Below are positions 44,511-53,071 of a stretch of DNA of 64,000 nt, in pieces. A model generated the notes under the pieces. The model was given only the letters and a program-made list of their open reading frames with translations, did no database searches and was not told where the DNA came from. The DNA is taken from the NCBI RefSeq assembly GCF_000014885.1, contig NC_011566.1, forward strand, positions 310,001-374,000, in the 5' to 3' direction. Made by a program: the position numbers and the translations under genes. This stretch comes from Shewanella piezotolerans WP3. GTDB lineage: Bacteria; Pseudomonadota; Gammaproteobacteria; Enterobacterales; Shewanellaceae. Each line of letters begins with the position of its first letter. Position 1 is the stretch's first letter.

Positions 44511-45301
44511 AAAAGTACTTATTGCTGGGGTTACTACTGCTGATTGGCAGTAATCTTGTGGCATTAGCTGGCGTGGCATACAACAGACTGAATGAGATCA
44601 CTGCGGCGCTCACCTTAACCGAAAGAGAGTTGCAGCTACCCTATAACAGTAGTGCGCAGCAAGAGAATTCGGGGCTGTCTTTGCAGATGGTATGGCGCTC
44701 TCCCTCGGCTGATGACGAGGCTTATCAGCCTTATAATGTAAAAGAGAGTCGTTTAAGCAAAGAGCAAGTGCTAGCTCTCGGGTTTGAATTACCCGATGAA
44801 CGCTATTATGGCGCGCAGTCGCAACCGTTATATTGGGCTCTGGAATTTGATGGCGAATTGCATGACGCTGAAGTTGTTAAGGCTGAGCTGCGTTACCAAA
44901 AAGCGCTCGACAGCTATAATGCACAGCCAAATGAAGATAATACTCGTCTAAAAAATGATGCTTTTGACTTTTTGGAGAAAGAGAAGCTAACCAATAGCAG
45001 GTTGTTTTTTGTTAAAGCCGCTGCTGATTATCAGTCGCTTGCCACGGAGTTTGCTGGCAAAGACAACATGATATTTGTCAAAGGGCTGGCCAAGGCTTAT
45101 TACCATCAAAATAGCGACAGTTATGGTTTGTCTTTGAACCAATTACTGGTCAATCGCATCATGGTACCTCTGGCGGATACAGAGCCGCTTAAAGGCTTAT
45201 CGAGATTAGGTTACCGAGATATTACCGCGCCGCGATATTCGGTTGAAGTCAATTGGGGTAGCCGCCTAGAACCGTGGATAGTTGCAGTTACTGAACGTTA
45301 G
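44507..45301 (+). CDS. DUF4824-like membrane-anchored protein
   Basis: A 264-residue protein with one N-terminal membrane helix (MKKYLLLGLLLLIGSNLVALAGVAY) and a periplasmic domain. The segments LTLTERELQLPYNSSAQQENSGLSLQMVWRS and LPDERYYGAQSQPLYWALEFDG resemble DUF4824, a family of unknown function. It overlaps the DUF2157-like gene by 4 bp and is translationally coupled to it, so the two probably form a complex or share a pathway in the inner membrane. Confidence 0.65.
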   Translation: MKKYLLLGLLLLIGSNLVALAGVAYNRLNEITAALTLTERELQLPYNSSAQQENSGLSLQMVWRSPSADDEAYQPYNVKESRLSKEQVLALGFELPDERYYGAQSQPLYWALEFDGELHDAEVVKAELRYQKALDSYNAQPNEDNTRLKNDAFDFLEKEKLTNSRLFFVKAAADYQSLATEFAGKDNMIFVKGLAKAYYHQNSDSYGLSLNQLLVNRIMVPLADTEPLKGLSRLGYRDITAPRYSVEVNWGSRLEPWIVAVTER

Positions 45302-45415
45302 CGAATTCAGAAAAGAGTCGTCAGAAAATGTAACAAACTTGAGGTTAACCTCAACGGTTAAATACCAGTTTGCTACTATAGCAAACAGAACAAATATTTG
45401 ATCGCTGAGGTGTGG

Positions 45416-46345
45416 GTGAAACAGCTAGATTTCAATTTATTGCGGGTGTTAGAGGTACTGCTTGAGGAGCAAAGCGTTACTGCGGCAGCATCGAGACTGC
45501 ACCTGAGCCAGTCGGCAGTGAGTAAGCAGTTAAGCAAGCTGCGCGAGACCTTTGATGATCAGCTGTTTGAGCGCACCGCTTATGGCTTAAAAGCCACGCC
45601 TAGGGCACTGCAGTTAGCGCCTGAACTGCGTGAAGTATTGCAACGACTGGATCAGTTCACTCGGCCTAATAGCTTTGAGCCTGCCGATAGTCAGCGCAGG
45701 TTCCGCATGCATTTGGTTGAAACATCTTACTCATTAGTATTTCCGCATTTTGTACCCACTTTACTCAATCAGGCGCCGCAGGTGAGCATTAATAGCCAAA
45801 CTTGGGCGACTGACAGTATGGATAAACTGCTGCGCTGTGAAATTGATCTGGGGATCATCTGCCGCGAGTGGGATAAACGCTCTTTACTGCACATGAATAA
45901 TCTTCCCGACGAGTTGGGTTACGCAGAGCTTATCCGTGATTATCCAGTTTGCCTTGTGCGGCAAGGGCACCCATTACTTAGTGAGACCTGGGATCTCGAT
46001 ACCTTTTTAAAATACCGCCACTTGCAAGTGAGCTTCGGTGGCTTGGAGCATTGGCTATTGGATGATGTATTACGACTTGAGCACCTTCAGCGTGATATTG
46101 CGGTCAATATGACGGACTTTAATAGTGCTTTAGATCTGTGTCAGCACAGTGATTTGATCTTATGCGCGCCGAAAAAATACGTGATGCACATGCTACCCGG
46201 CCATGATTTAGTTTGTCTGGATGTGCCTGTTCATGTTGAACCGGGCGCTTATGTGTTGGTTTGGCATAAGCACTTTAACTTAGACCCAAGCCATAGCTGG
46301 CTGCGTAATCTAATGATTGATGGCGTGCGGGCTCATAAACAATGA
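45416..46345 (+). CDS. LysR family transcriptional regulator
   Basis: About 309 residues. The winged HTH is at the N-terminus (LDFNLLRVLEVLLEEQSVTAAASRLHLSQSAVSKQLSKLRETF), followed by a dimerisation helix and a periplasmic-binding-like effector domain. The start is GTG 45416 behind GAGG; upstream TTG 45398 and GTG 45410 are also in frame. It is not adjacent to a divergent target gene, so its regulon cannot be guessed. It converges with ilvY. Confidence 0.85.
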   Translation: MKQLDFNLLRVLEVLLEEQSVTAAASRLHLSQSAVSKQLSKLRETFDDQLFERTAYGLKATPRALQLAPELREVLQRLDQFTRPNSFEPADSQRRFRMHLVETSYSLVFPHFVPTLLNQAPQVSINSQTWATDSMDKLLRCEIDLGIICREWDKRSLLHMNNLPDELGYAELIRDYPVCLVRQGHPLLSETWDLDTFLKYRHLQVSFGGLEHWLLDDVLRLEHLQRDIAVNMTDFNSALDLCQHSDLILCAPKKYVMHMLPGHDLVCLDVPVHVEPGAYVLVWHKHFNLDPSHSWLRNLMIDGVRAHKQ

Positions 46346-46357
46346 TGACAAGCTTGG

Positions 46358-47239
46358 TTAGATAGCTTCTAAAAATGCACTGATCACGGGTTCTTGCACC
46401 CGCTTCTCTCTACAGCAACAACCTAGCTCAAACGGCGGGATAGCAATTGGCGAGGCAAGCAACTGAATACGGTCTCGTACAGGGCTGTTATTAATCACCA
46501 CTTCGGGGGTAATACTCACGCCACAACCCAGTGCCACCATAGATGTTATCGCTTCTTGACCAGAGACTTGCGCATAAATGTTAGGGGTTAACCCGAGTGC
46601 TTTAAACCAGTTATCGATGCGTTTACGTCCGGGGCCATGCTCTGGCACGATAAAAGGTAGCCTGTCCCAAGGGATGTAAGACTCGGTTAGCAACTCTTGT
46701 ACTTGGCAGCGAAAAGTCGGTGCGATAATCGATAACGGCACGTCATCTATTTTGGCAAAATGCAGGTTTTCTGGAAAAGGATCTGGCAGCGCGGCAATCG
46801 CAATATCAGCGCGATTATTACGAATTTCATTCACTGCATTAGCGGCATCACCTGTGGTTAAGGCAATTTCAACTAATGGGTGTTCACGTCTAAAGCGGTC
46901 GAGCAAACCGGGCAGATGACTATAAGCTGCGGTGACCGAGCAATATAGATTAAGCCGGCCTCTGAGCAAGTCTTGCTTAGGATCTATTTTGGTTTTCAGC
47001 TTGCTCCAGTGGTCGAGCGTCAGTTCGGCAAAGTGGCGATATTCAACGCCTGCACTGGTTAAGGTGACACTGCGATTATCGCGCTGAAATAGCTGGGCAC
47101 CGACTTCCTCCTCCAGCCTTTGCATTGCACGGCTCAGTGTTGACGGGCTCACATGCATCGCTTGGGCGGTGCGGGCAAAATGCAAACTATCTGACAGATG
47201 TAAATAGAGTTTAATGGTGCGAATATCCAAATTTTTCAT
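46358..47239 (-). CDS. ilvY: HTH-type transcriptional activator IlvY
   Basis: A 293-residue LysR-type activator: N-terminal HTH (IRTIKLYLHLSDSLHFARTAQAMHVSPSTLSRAMQRLEEEVG) and an effector domain for acetolactate/acetohydroxybutyrate. It is transcribed divergently from ilvC with 193 bp between, the classic ilvY-ilvC arrangement in which IlvY bound to substrate activates ilvC. A GVSITPEV segment and the C-terminal PPFELGCCCREKR match the family well enough for the name, together with the position. Confidence 0.9.
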   Translation of the reverse strand: MKNLDIRTIKLYLHLSDSLHFARTAQAMHVSPSTLSRAMQRLEEEVGAQLFQRDNRSVTLTSAGVEYRHFAELTLDHWSKLKTKIDPKQDLLRGRLNLYCSVTAAYSHLPGLLDRFRREHPLVEIALTTGDAANAVNEIRNNRADIAIAALPDPFPENLHFAKIDDVPLSIIAPTFRCQVQELLTESYIPWDRLPFIVPEHGPGRKRIDNWFKALGLTPNIYAQVSGQEAITSMVALGCGVSITPEVVINNSPVRDRIQLLASPIAIPPFELGCCCREKRVQEPVISAFLEAI

Positions 47240-47292
47240 CCTCTGTCAGTAGTATTAATAGCGAGTAATTGCTAGGCCGGCATAGAATGCCC

Positions 47293-47313
47293 ATGTTGCA
47301 CAAAACGCAACAT
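47293..47313. promoter_or_regulatory. Candidate IlvY operator
   Basis: The inverted repeat ATGTTGC-ACAAAAC-GCAACAT has perfect 7-bp arms and lies in the ilvY-ilvC intergenic region, 120 bp upstream of ilvC. It contains TTGC/GCAA half-sites like those known for IlvY and is of LysR box (T-N11-A) length. Confidence 0.6.
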
Positions 47314-47432
47314 CATGTTCCGAATATATCATTTTAAGCAATGAAAAGCTTGCGCTATAGTGATCTCAATCACAGCTTAGCTCGCGCTTGAGCAAGCCCG
47401 TTTAAATATCCAGAATCAAGGTGGTATATCAG

Positions 47433-48914
47433 ATGGCTAACTATTTTAACTCTCTGAATTTGCGTCAACAATTAGAACAGCTGGCTCAATGCCGCTTTAT
47501 GGATCGCAGTGAGTTCAGCGAAGGCTGTAATCATATTAAGGGTTGGAATATTGTCATCCTTGGTTGTGGTGCACAAGGTTTGAACCAAGGTTTGAACATG
47601 CGTGACTCAGGCTTGAACATCGCTTTTGCACTGCGTGAGCAAGCGATTAGCGAAAAACGCGAATCTTACCAGAAAGCAACTGGCAATGGTTTCCGCGTTG
47701 GCACTATCGAAGAGTTAATTCCTGACGCTGACTTGGTATTAAACCTAACGCCTGATAAGCAGCACACTAACGCTGTAAACACTGTGATGCCATTGATGAA
47801 GCAGGGCGCAACACTGTCCTACTCTCACGGTTTCAATATTGTTGAAGAGGGGATGCAAGTGCGTCCTGACATCACGGTCATCATGGTTGCCCCTAAGTGT
47901 CCGGGTACTGAAGTACGTGAAGAGTACAAGCGTGGCTTTGGTGTTCCAACACTGATTGCTGTTCACCCCGAAAACGATCCTAAGGGTGAAGGTTTCGATA
48001 TTGCTAAAGCTTATGCTAGTGCAACAGGTGGTGACCGTGCAGGTGTATTGCACTCATCTTTCATCGCTGAAGTTAAGTCTGACTTGATGGGTGAGCAAAC
48101 TATTCTTTGTGGCATGCTACAAACAGGTGCAATTTTAGGTTACGAGAAGATGGTTGCTGATGGCGTTGAGCCAGGATACGCAGCGAAATTAATCCAGCAG
48201 GGCTGGGAAACCACTACCGAAGCGCTTAAGCACGGTGGTATTACTCACATGATGGATAGACTGTCTAACCCAGCTAAGATCAAAGCATTCGAAATGGCTG
48301 AAGAATTGAAAACGATTCTACGTCCATTATTCGAAAAGCACATGGATGACATCATCGGTGGCGAGTTCTCTAAAACCATGATGGAAGACTGGGCGAACGA
48401 TGATGCGAACCTACTTAAGTGGCGCAGCGAAACCAACGAAACAGCCTTTGAAAATGCGCCGCAAACTGACGAGCAGATTGACGAGCAAACCTACTTTGAT
48501 AAAGGCATCTTCTTAGTTGCCATGATCAAAGCCGGTGTGGAGCTTGCGTTCGATACCATGGTTGCTGCAGGTATTGTTGAAGAGTCAGCGTACTACGAGT
48601 CTTTACATGAAACGCCGCTTATTGCTAATACAATTGCCCGTAAGCGTCTGTACGAAATGAACGTGGTTATCTCGGACACTGCTGAATATGGCTGCTACCT
48701 ATTCAACCACGCAGCAGTACCAATGCTACGGGATTACGTGGAAAACATGTCATCTGAGTTCTTGGGTGGCGGCTTGAAAGATAGCGGTAATGGTGTTGAT
48801 AACGTGCGTCTTATCGAAGTTAACGAAGAGATCCGCGGTACTGCCGTTGAGTTCATCGGTGCAGAGCTTCGTGGTTACATGACCGAAATGAAGCGTATCG
48901 TCGAAGAAGGTTAA
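47433..48914 (+). CDS. ilvC: Ketol-acid reductoisomerase IlvC (class II)
   Basis: A 493-residue NADPH- and Mg-dependent enzyme that isomerises and reduces acetolactate to dihydroxyisovalerate in Val/Ile/Leu synthesis. The length and duplicated C-terminal knotted domain mark the long (class II) form. The Rossmann motif VILGCGAQGLNQGLNMRDSG is near residue 40, and LMGEQTILCGML carries Mg-ligand Asp/Glu neighbours. The start is ATG 47433 (MANYFNS) behind AAGGTGG; the frame extends 12 bp upstream to a GTG. Regulated by the divergent ilvY. Confidence 0.95.
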   Translation: MANYFNSLNLRQQLEQLAQCRFMDRSEFSEGCNHIKGWNIVILGCGAQGLNQGLNMRDSGLNIAFALREQAISEKRESYQKATGNGFRVGTIEELIPDADLVLNLTPDKQHTNAVNTVMPLMKQGATLSYSHGFNIVEEGMQVRPDITVIMVAPKCPGTEVREEYKRGFGVPTLIAVHPENDPKGEGFDIAKAYASATGGDRAGVLHSSFIAEVKSDLMGEQTILCGMLQTGAILGYEKMVADGVEPGYAAKLIQQGWETTTEALKHGGITHMMDRLSNPAKIKAFEMAEELKTILRPLFEKHMDDIIGGEFSKTMMEDWANDDANLLKWRSETNETAFENAPQTDEQIDEQTYFDKGIFLVAMIKAGVELAFDTMVAAGIVEESAYYESLHETPLIANTIARKRLYEMNVVISDTAEYGCYLFNHAAVPMLRDYVENMSSEFLGGGLKDSGNGVDNVRLIEVNEEIRGTAVEFIGAELRGYMTEMKRIVEEG

Positions 48915-48926
48915 TTTATTTTGTGA

Positions 48927-48958
48927 CTTGCCTGTGACGTTTATCCGTTGCAGGCAAG
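48927..48958 (+). terminator. Hairpin after ilvC, possible terminator
   Basis: CTTGCCTG (48927-48934) pairs perfectly with CAGGCAAG (48951-48958) across a 16-nt loop, 12 bp after the ilvC stop. There is no T run directly after it. The following ~260 bp (48960-49220) lead to the ilv leader and must contain the promoter of the ilvGMEDA operon. Confidence 0.4.
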
Positions 48959-49227
48959 ACTGAAATATCTTTCATTAAGAGCAAAGAAAAGTTTTCAATA
49001 AAACATTAACGATTAACACCTTAGTGACAATAAAGAGAGGCGGCAGTCAATTATTATTACACCGAATAGCTAGCGCTAAATTGCAGGCTAATACTTGAGT
49101 GTTACTAATGATGCAAAAGTTTTCATTGTGTTTTTTATTCGCTTTGTGGTAAATCTTAATGGTGGTCTGATTGATAAAGACCGATACCGAATTTAAGCAA
49201 ACACCTTATTAGGAATACAAGTCGCGT

Positions 49228-49323
49228 ATGTTTAACCAAGCTGCCCAAATTATTATTGTGATTATTACCGTCGTGATTATTAAATCACAGCGGGGGCCGC
49301 GCATGCTAAATCGACACACCTAA
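49228..49323 (+). CDS. ilvL: ilv operon leader peptide
   Basis: A 31-codon ORF beginning MFNQAAQIIIVIITVVIIK. It has seven Ile and three Val codons within codons 8-18, the expected control codons of a branched-chain attenuator, and one Leu further on. It ends at TAA 49321, 22 bp before the terminator hairpin. Ribosome stalling at the Ile/Val run, when those charged tRNAs are short, would favour the antiterminator and expression of ilvGMEDA. Too short for routine gene calling. Confidence 0.9.
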   Translation: MFNQAAQIIIVIITVVIIKSQRGPRMLNRHT

Positions 49324-49376
49324 TTAGGTCTAAGATTGCAAACAACCCCCGCTCCGAAAGGAACGGGGGTTTTTTC
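49289..49376 (+). terminator. ilv attenuator (terminator and antiterminator)
   Basis: The terminator is AACCCCCGCTCC-GAAA-GGAACGGGGGTTTTTT (stem 49345-49371, one internal mismatch, GAAA loop, T run to 49375). The sequence AGCGGGGG at 49289-49296, inside the leader ORF, is perfectly complementary to CCCCCGCT at 49346-49353, and so is the alternative partner that would break the terminator. This is a complete translation-coupled attenuator for ilvGMEDA. Confidence 0.88.
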
Positions 49377-49460
49377 GTTTAAGGGCCGACCAAAATGATT
49401 GAGCGTCGCCATTAAGCTATAACCGAGTTATCGAAACATTGAGTAGTGGAGCAAGAGCAG

Positions 49461-51134
49461 ATGGAACAAGGGCAGATGATACGGGGCGCCGACGCAGTAA
49501 TAAAAGCGATAGCCGCGCATGGCGTGACCACAGTGTTTGGTTATCCTGGTGGCGCTATTATGCCAATTTACGATGCCCTCTATGGTAGCCCTGTAGAGCA
49601 CCTGCTAAGCCGTCATGAGCAAGGCGCTGCATTTGCCGCTGTGGGTTACGCTCGAGCGAGTGGCAAGACTGGAGTTTGTTTTGCAACTTCAGGTCCAGGT
49701 GCAACTAACCTCATCACCTCACTGGCTGATGCGCTGCTCGACTCAGTGCCTGTAGTAGCTATAACAGGTCAGGTATCCACCGCCGTAATTGGTACTGATG
49801 CGTTCCAAGAGATCGATGTCTTAGGTATGTCTCTGTCTTGTACCAAACATAGCTTTATGGTCACTAGCGTTGAAGAGTTAGTGCCGACGCTATATCAGGC
49901 CTTTGAGATTGCAGCTTCAGGCCGTCCAGGCCCTGTTTTGGTTGATATCCCGAAAGATATTCAAATCGCTTTGATGGAGTACAAGACGCCATTGCAAGCT
50001 GCAATGCCAGAACCGGAACATACTGCAAGCCAAATTGATGCTGCAAAAGCACTGCTGGCAGAATCTAAGCAGCCTATGCTGTATGTGGGCGGCGGTGTCG
50101 GCATGGCCAGTGCCGTTGAGCCACTAAGACAATTTATTACTGCAACCGGTATTCCGTCGGTGGCGACCTTGAAAGGACTTGGTGCTATTCGCTATGACAC
50201 CGCAGGTTACTTGGGGATGCTGGGTATGCATGGCTCCAAGGCGGCCAATTTGGCGGTGCAGCAATGCGACTTGTTGATTGTTGTTGGTGCACGTTTTGAT
50301 GATCGGGTGACGGGGCGTTTAGCATCGTTCGCTGAAAATGCCAAAGTTCTGCACTTGGACATTGATGCCGCTGAGCTAGGCAAGTTAAGAATGCCTGATG
50401 TAGCGATCGCAGGCGATTTGCGTCAAATCTTACCTGCGTTAAGCCAAACCATGCAGATTACAAACTGGCAAGCAGAAGTCGCAGCACTAAAAGTGCAGCA
50501 TCAATGGCGGTACGATCGCCCGGGAGAGCTTATTTATGCGCCGGCGATGCTGAACCGTTTAGCACAAAAGCTGCCACAAGACAGCGTGGTAGCCTGCGAT
50601 GTGGGTCAGCACCAGATGTGGGTTGCCCAGCACATGTACTTTAGGCGCCCAGAAGATCACTTATCCAGTGCAGGACTTGGCACTATGGGTTTTGGTTTAC
50701 CGGCGGCTATTGGCGCTAAAGTCGCCCGACCTAATGCTGCGGTGGTGGCTGTGTCTGGTGATGGTTCATTTATGATGAATGTGCAGGAGCTTACCACCAT
50801 TAAGCGCAAACGTTTGCCAGTAAAAATACTGCTGGTGGATAACCAAAAGCTTGGCATGGTTAAGCAGTGGCAACAGCTATTCTTTGAAGAGCGTTACAGC
50901 GAAACGGATCTGTCGGATAACCCTGACTTTGTCAAAATGGCCTCAGCCTTTGATATACCAGGTCGAAACATCACCCAGGCCAGCGAAGTCGAAGCAGGCT
51001 TAGATGAAATGCTCAATAGTGAGGGGCCATTCTTACTGCACGTATCGATAGATGATGCACACAACGTATGGCCGTTAGTCCCCCCCGGTGCGTCAAACCA
51101 AGACATGATGGATGAGATGGAGAAACAAACATGA
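49461..51134 (+). CDS. ilvG: Acetolactate synthase 2 catalytic subunit IlvG
   Basis: About 557 residues; a ThDP enzyme that joins two pyruvates to acetolactate (or pyruvate and oxobutyrate). The ThDP Glu is in SRHEQGAAFAAVGYARA (near residue 50), and the ThDP/Mg motif is VSGDGSFMMNVQELTTIKRKRLPVKILLVDNQ (near 430). The gene is intact, unlike the frameshifted ilvG of E. coli K-12. Starts at GTG 49446, ATG 49461 and ATG 49476 are possible; 49461 is used here. It overlaps ilvM by 4 bp. Controlled by the attenuator upstream. Confidence 0.95.
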   Translation: MEQGQMIRGADAVIKAIAAHGVTTVFGYPGGAIMPIYDALYGSPVEHLLSRHEQGAAFAAVGYARASGKTGVCFATSGPGATNLITSLADALLDSVPVVAITGQVSTAVIGTDAFQEIDVLGMSLSCTKHSFMVTSVEELVPTLYQAFEIAASGRPGPVLVDIPKDIQIALMEYKTPLQAAMPEPEHTASQIDAAKALLAESKQPMLYVGGGVGMASAVEPLRQFITATGIPSVATLKGLGAIRYDTAGYLGMLGMHGSKAANLAVQQCDLLIVVGARFDDRVTGRLASFAENAKVLHLDIDAAELGKLRMPDVAIAGDLRQILPALSQTMQITNWQAEVAALKVQHQWRYDRPGELIYAPAMLNRLAQKLPQDSVVACDVGQHQMWVAQHMYFRRPEDHLSSAGLGTMGFGLPAAIGAKVARPNAAVVAVSGDGSFMMNVQELTTIKRKRLPVKILLVDNQKLGMVKQWQQLFFEERYSETDLSDNPDFVKMASAFDIPGRNITQASEVEAGLDEMLNSEGPFLLHVSIDDAHNVWPLVPPGASNQDMMDEMEKQT

Positions 51135-51397
51135 GCAATTACGCAATCGCAATCAATGTGCAGCAGCGACCAGAAGTGTTAGAGCGCGTGCTACGTGTCG
51201 TCCGTCATCGTGGTTTTAATATTACCAACTTAGCGATGCAGCTCAATGACAATAACACTAGCAGTATCGATATGTCGCTGCAGAGTGACCGAGCCATTGA
51301 GTTACTCACCAACCAAATAAACAAACTAATTGATGTACTTGACTGCCAAGTGTTGGTGGTTCAATCAAACATGACAACCGAATCTGCAAAGGGATAA
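51131..51397 (+). CDS. ilvM: Acetolactate synthase 2 regulatory subunit IlvM
   Basis: An 88-residue ACT-domain protein (YAIAINVQQRPEVLERVLRVVRHRGFNITNLAMQ), the small subunit that activates IlvG. Its ATG overlaps the ilvG TGA (ATGA), which couples their synthesis. It is of IlvM size, shorter than IlvH/IlvN, and precedes ilvE by 4 bp. Confidence 0.93.
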   Translation: MSNYAIAINVQQRPEVLERVLRVVRHRGFNITNLAMQLNDNNTSSIDMSLQSDRAIELLTNQINKLIDVLDCQVLVVQSNMTTESAKG

Positions 51398-51401
51398 GAA
51401 T

Positions 51402-52331
51402 ATGGCCGCTAAAACAGCTGAGTTAATCTGGTTCAATGGTGAAATGATGCCTTGGGGTGATGCTAAGGTTCATGTCATGTCCCATGCACTGCATTACGGT
51501 ACATCAGTATTTGAAGGGATCCGTGTTTATGACACGCCAAGTGGACCAGCAGGTTTTCGTTTAACAGAACATGTGCAGCGTTTATTTGATTCAGCCAAGA
51601 TCTATCGCATGCCAATTCCATATAGCTTTGATGAAGTGATGCAAGCATGTCGTGACGCGGTACTAGGTAATGGTTTAACCAGCGCTTATATTCGCCCGCT
51701 GGCGTTTTACGGTGATGTTGGTATGGGGATTACACCGCCTAAAGATGCTCAATGCGATGTCATGGTTGCAGGTTTTCCGTGGGGGGCTTATCTAGGTGAA
51801 GATAGCATGGATGCAGGCGTTGATGTTGCAGTGACATCTTGGAATCGCCTAGCGCCAAACACCATTCCAACAGGTGCCAAAGCGGGGGGTAACTATCTGT
51901 CATCAGTACAGGTTTCAACCGAAGCTAAGCGTAATGGTTTTGACGAAGGTATTGCGCTAGATACTAACGGTTTAGTTAGCGAAGCTGCTGGCGCTAATCT
52001 TTTTGTGATCAAGAAGAATAAGATCTACACACCACCGGCCACAGCCGCTATTCTGATGGGATTGACGCGCGATACGATTATCACCTTAGCCCGAGATAAA
52101 GGTTATGAAGTCGTTGAAGAAAACATGTCACGCGAGTTCCTTTATTTAGCCGATGAAATATTCATGACAGGTACTGCAGCCGAGCTAGTGCCAGTGCGCA
52201 GCGTTGACAGAATTGATGTCGGTTGTGGCAAGCGTGGTGAGATCACCAAGCAAATTCAGCAAAGTTTCTTTGGCTTATTCAATGGTGAAACTGAAGATAA
52301 ATGGGGTTGGCTGGAGCCTTTGAAAAGCTAA
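51402..52331 (+). CDS. ilvE: Branched-chain amino acid aminotransferase IlvE
   Basis: A 309-residue fold-type IV PLP transaminase, the last step of Ile, Val and Leu synthesis. The N-terminal GEMMPWGDAKVHVMSHALHYGTSVFEGIRVY, the PLP Lys in PTGAKAGGNYLSSVQVS (near residue 160) and EAAGANLFVIKKNKI are characteristic. It resembles the E. coli enzyme in length and is distinct from the 362-residue BCAT at 28.2 kb. It follows ilvM by 4 bp; the REP-like array lies between it and ilvD. Confidence 0.95.
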   Translation: MAAKTAELIWFNGEMMPWGDAKVHVMSHALHYGTSVFEGIRVYDTPSGPAGFRLTEHVQRLFDSAKIYRMPIPYSFDEVMQACRDAVLGNGLTSAYIRPLAFYGDVGMGITPPKDAQCDVMVAGFPWGAYLGEDSMDAGVDVAVTSWNRLAPNTIPTGAKAGGNYLSSVQVSTEAKRNGFDEGIALDTNGLVSEAAGANLFVIKKNKIYTPPATAAILMGLTRDTIITLARDKGYEVVEENMSREFLYLADEIFMTGTAAELVPVRSVDRIDVGCGKRGEITKQIQQSFFGLFNGETEDKWGWLEPLKS

Positions 52332-52352
52332 CCGCTTCGCTCAATAAGTTTT

Positions 52353-52945
52353 GTAGGTCGGGAGATGTTGTTTTGTAGGTCGGGCTTCAGCCCGTCAACA
52401 AAGGGTTTGATGTAATGATTGTCGGCATAAATACCGACCTACAGGAAAATGTTGTTTCGCAGGTCGGGCTTCAGCCCGTCAACAAAGGGTTTGATGTAAT
52501 GTTTGTCGATATAAATACCGAACTACTGGTAAACATTGTTTGTAGGTCGGGCTTCAGCCCGTCAATTAAGGGTTTGATGTAATGTTTGTCGGCATAAATA
52601 CCGACCTACAGGAAAATATTGTTTTGTAGGTTGGGCTTCAGCCCGTCGACAAAGGGTTTGATGTAATGATTGTCGGCATAAATACCGAACTACTGGTAAA
52701 CATTGTTTGTAGGTCGGGCTTCAGCCCGTCAACAAAGGGTTTGATGTAATGTTTGTCGATATAAATACCGAACTACTGGTAAACATTGTTTGTAGGTCGG
52801 GCTTCAGCCCATCAACAAAGGGTTTGATGTAATGATTGTCGGCATAAATACCGACCTACAGGAAAATGTTGTTTTGTAGGTTGGGCTTCAGCCCGTCAAC
52901 AAAGGGTTTGATGTAATGCTTGTCGATATAAATACCGACCTACAC
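52353..52945. repeat. Tandem array of seven ~84-bp REP-like units
   Basis: Seven head-to-tail units start at 52375, 52459, 52542, 52626, 52709, 52792 and 52876 (period 83-84 bp), with a short remnant at 52353. Each begins GTAGGTCGGGCTTCAGCCCG (an inner palindrome) and most full-type units end CCGACCTAC, which pairs with the start, so a unit folds into one long hairpin. Two end variants occur: CCGACCTACAGGAAAATGTTG-like (units 1, 3, 6, 7) and CCGAACTACTGGTAAACATTG-like (units 2, 4, 5). It lies within the ilv operon between ilvE and ilvD; the flanking ~120 bp before ilvD show nothing else. Confidence 0.9.
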
Positions 52946-53071
52946 GAAAGCGAAAGATATTAACACCGAACATAAAAGCTGAGAGCGATATCTCAAGCTA
53001 ATGAATTGAAAAATAGCAGGTAAGAATAGGTGTTTTGCACCTACAACCTTCTCTAAACAAGGATTAAAGCA

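Noticed and set aside
43431..45301. DUF2157/DUF4824 pair as a toxin-antitoxin or defence system
   Set aside because: Both are membrane proteins of families widespread in ordinary chromosomal places, and no nuclease or sensor domain is visible.
52353..52945. CRISPR array
   Set aside because: The units are near-identical over their full 84-bp length with no unique spacers, and no cas genes are nearby.
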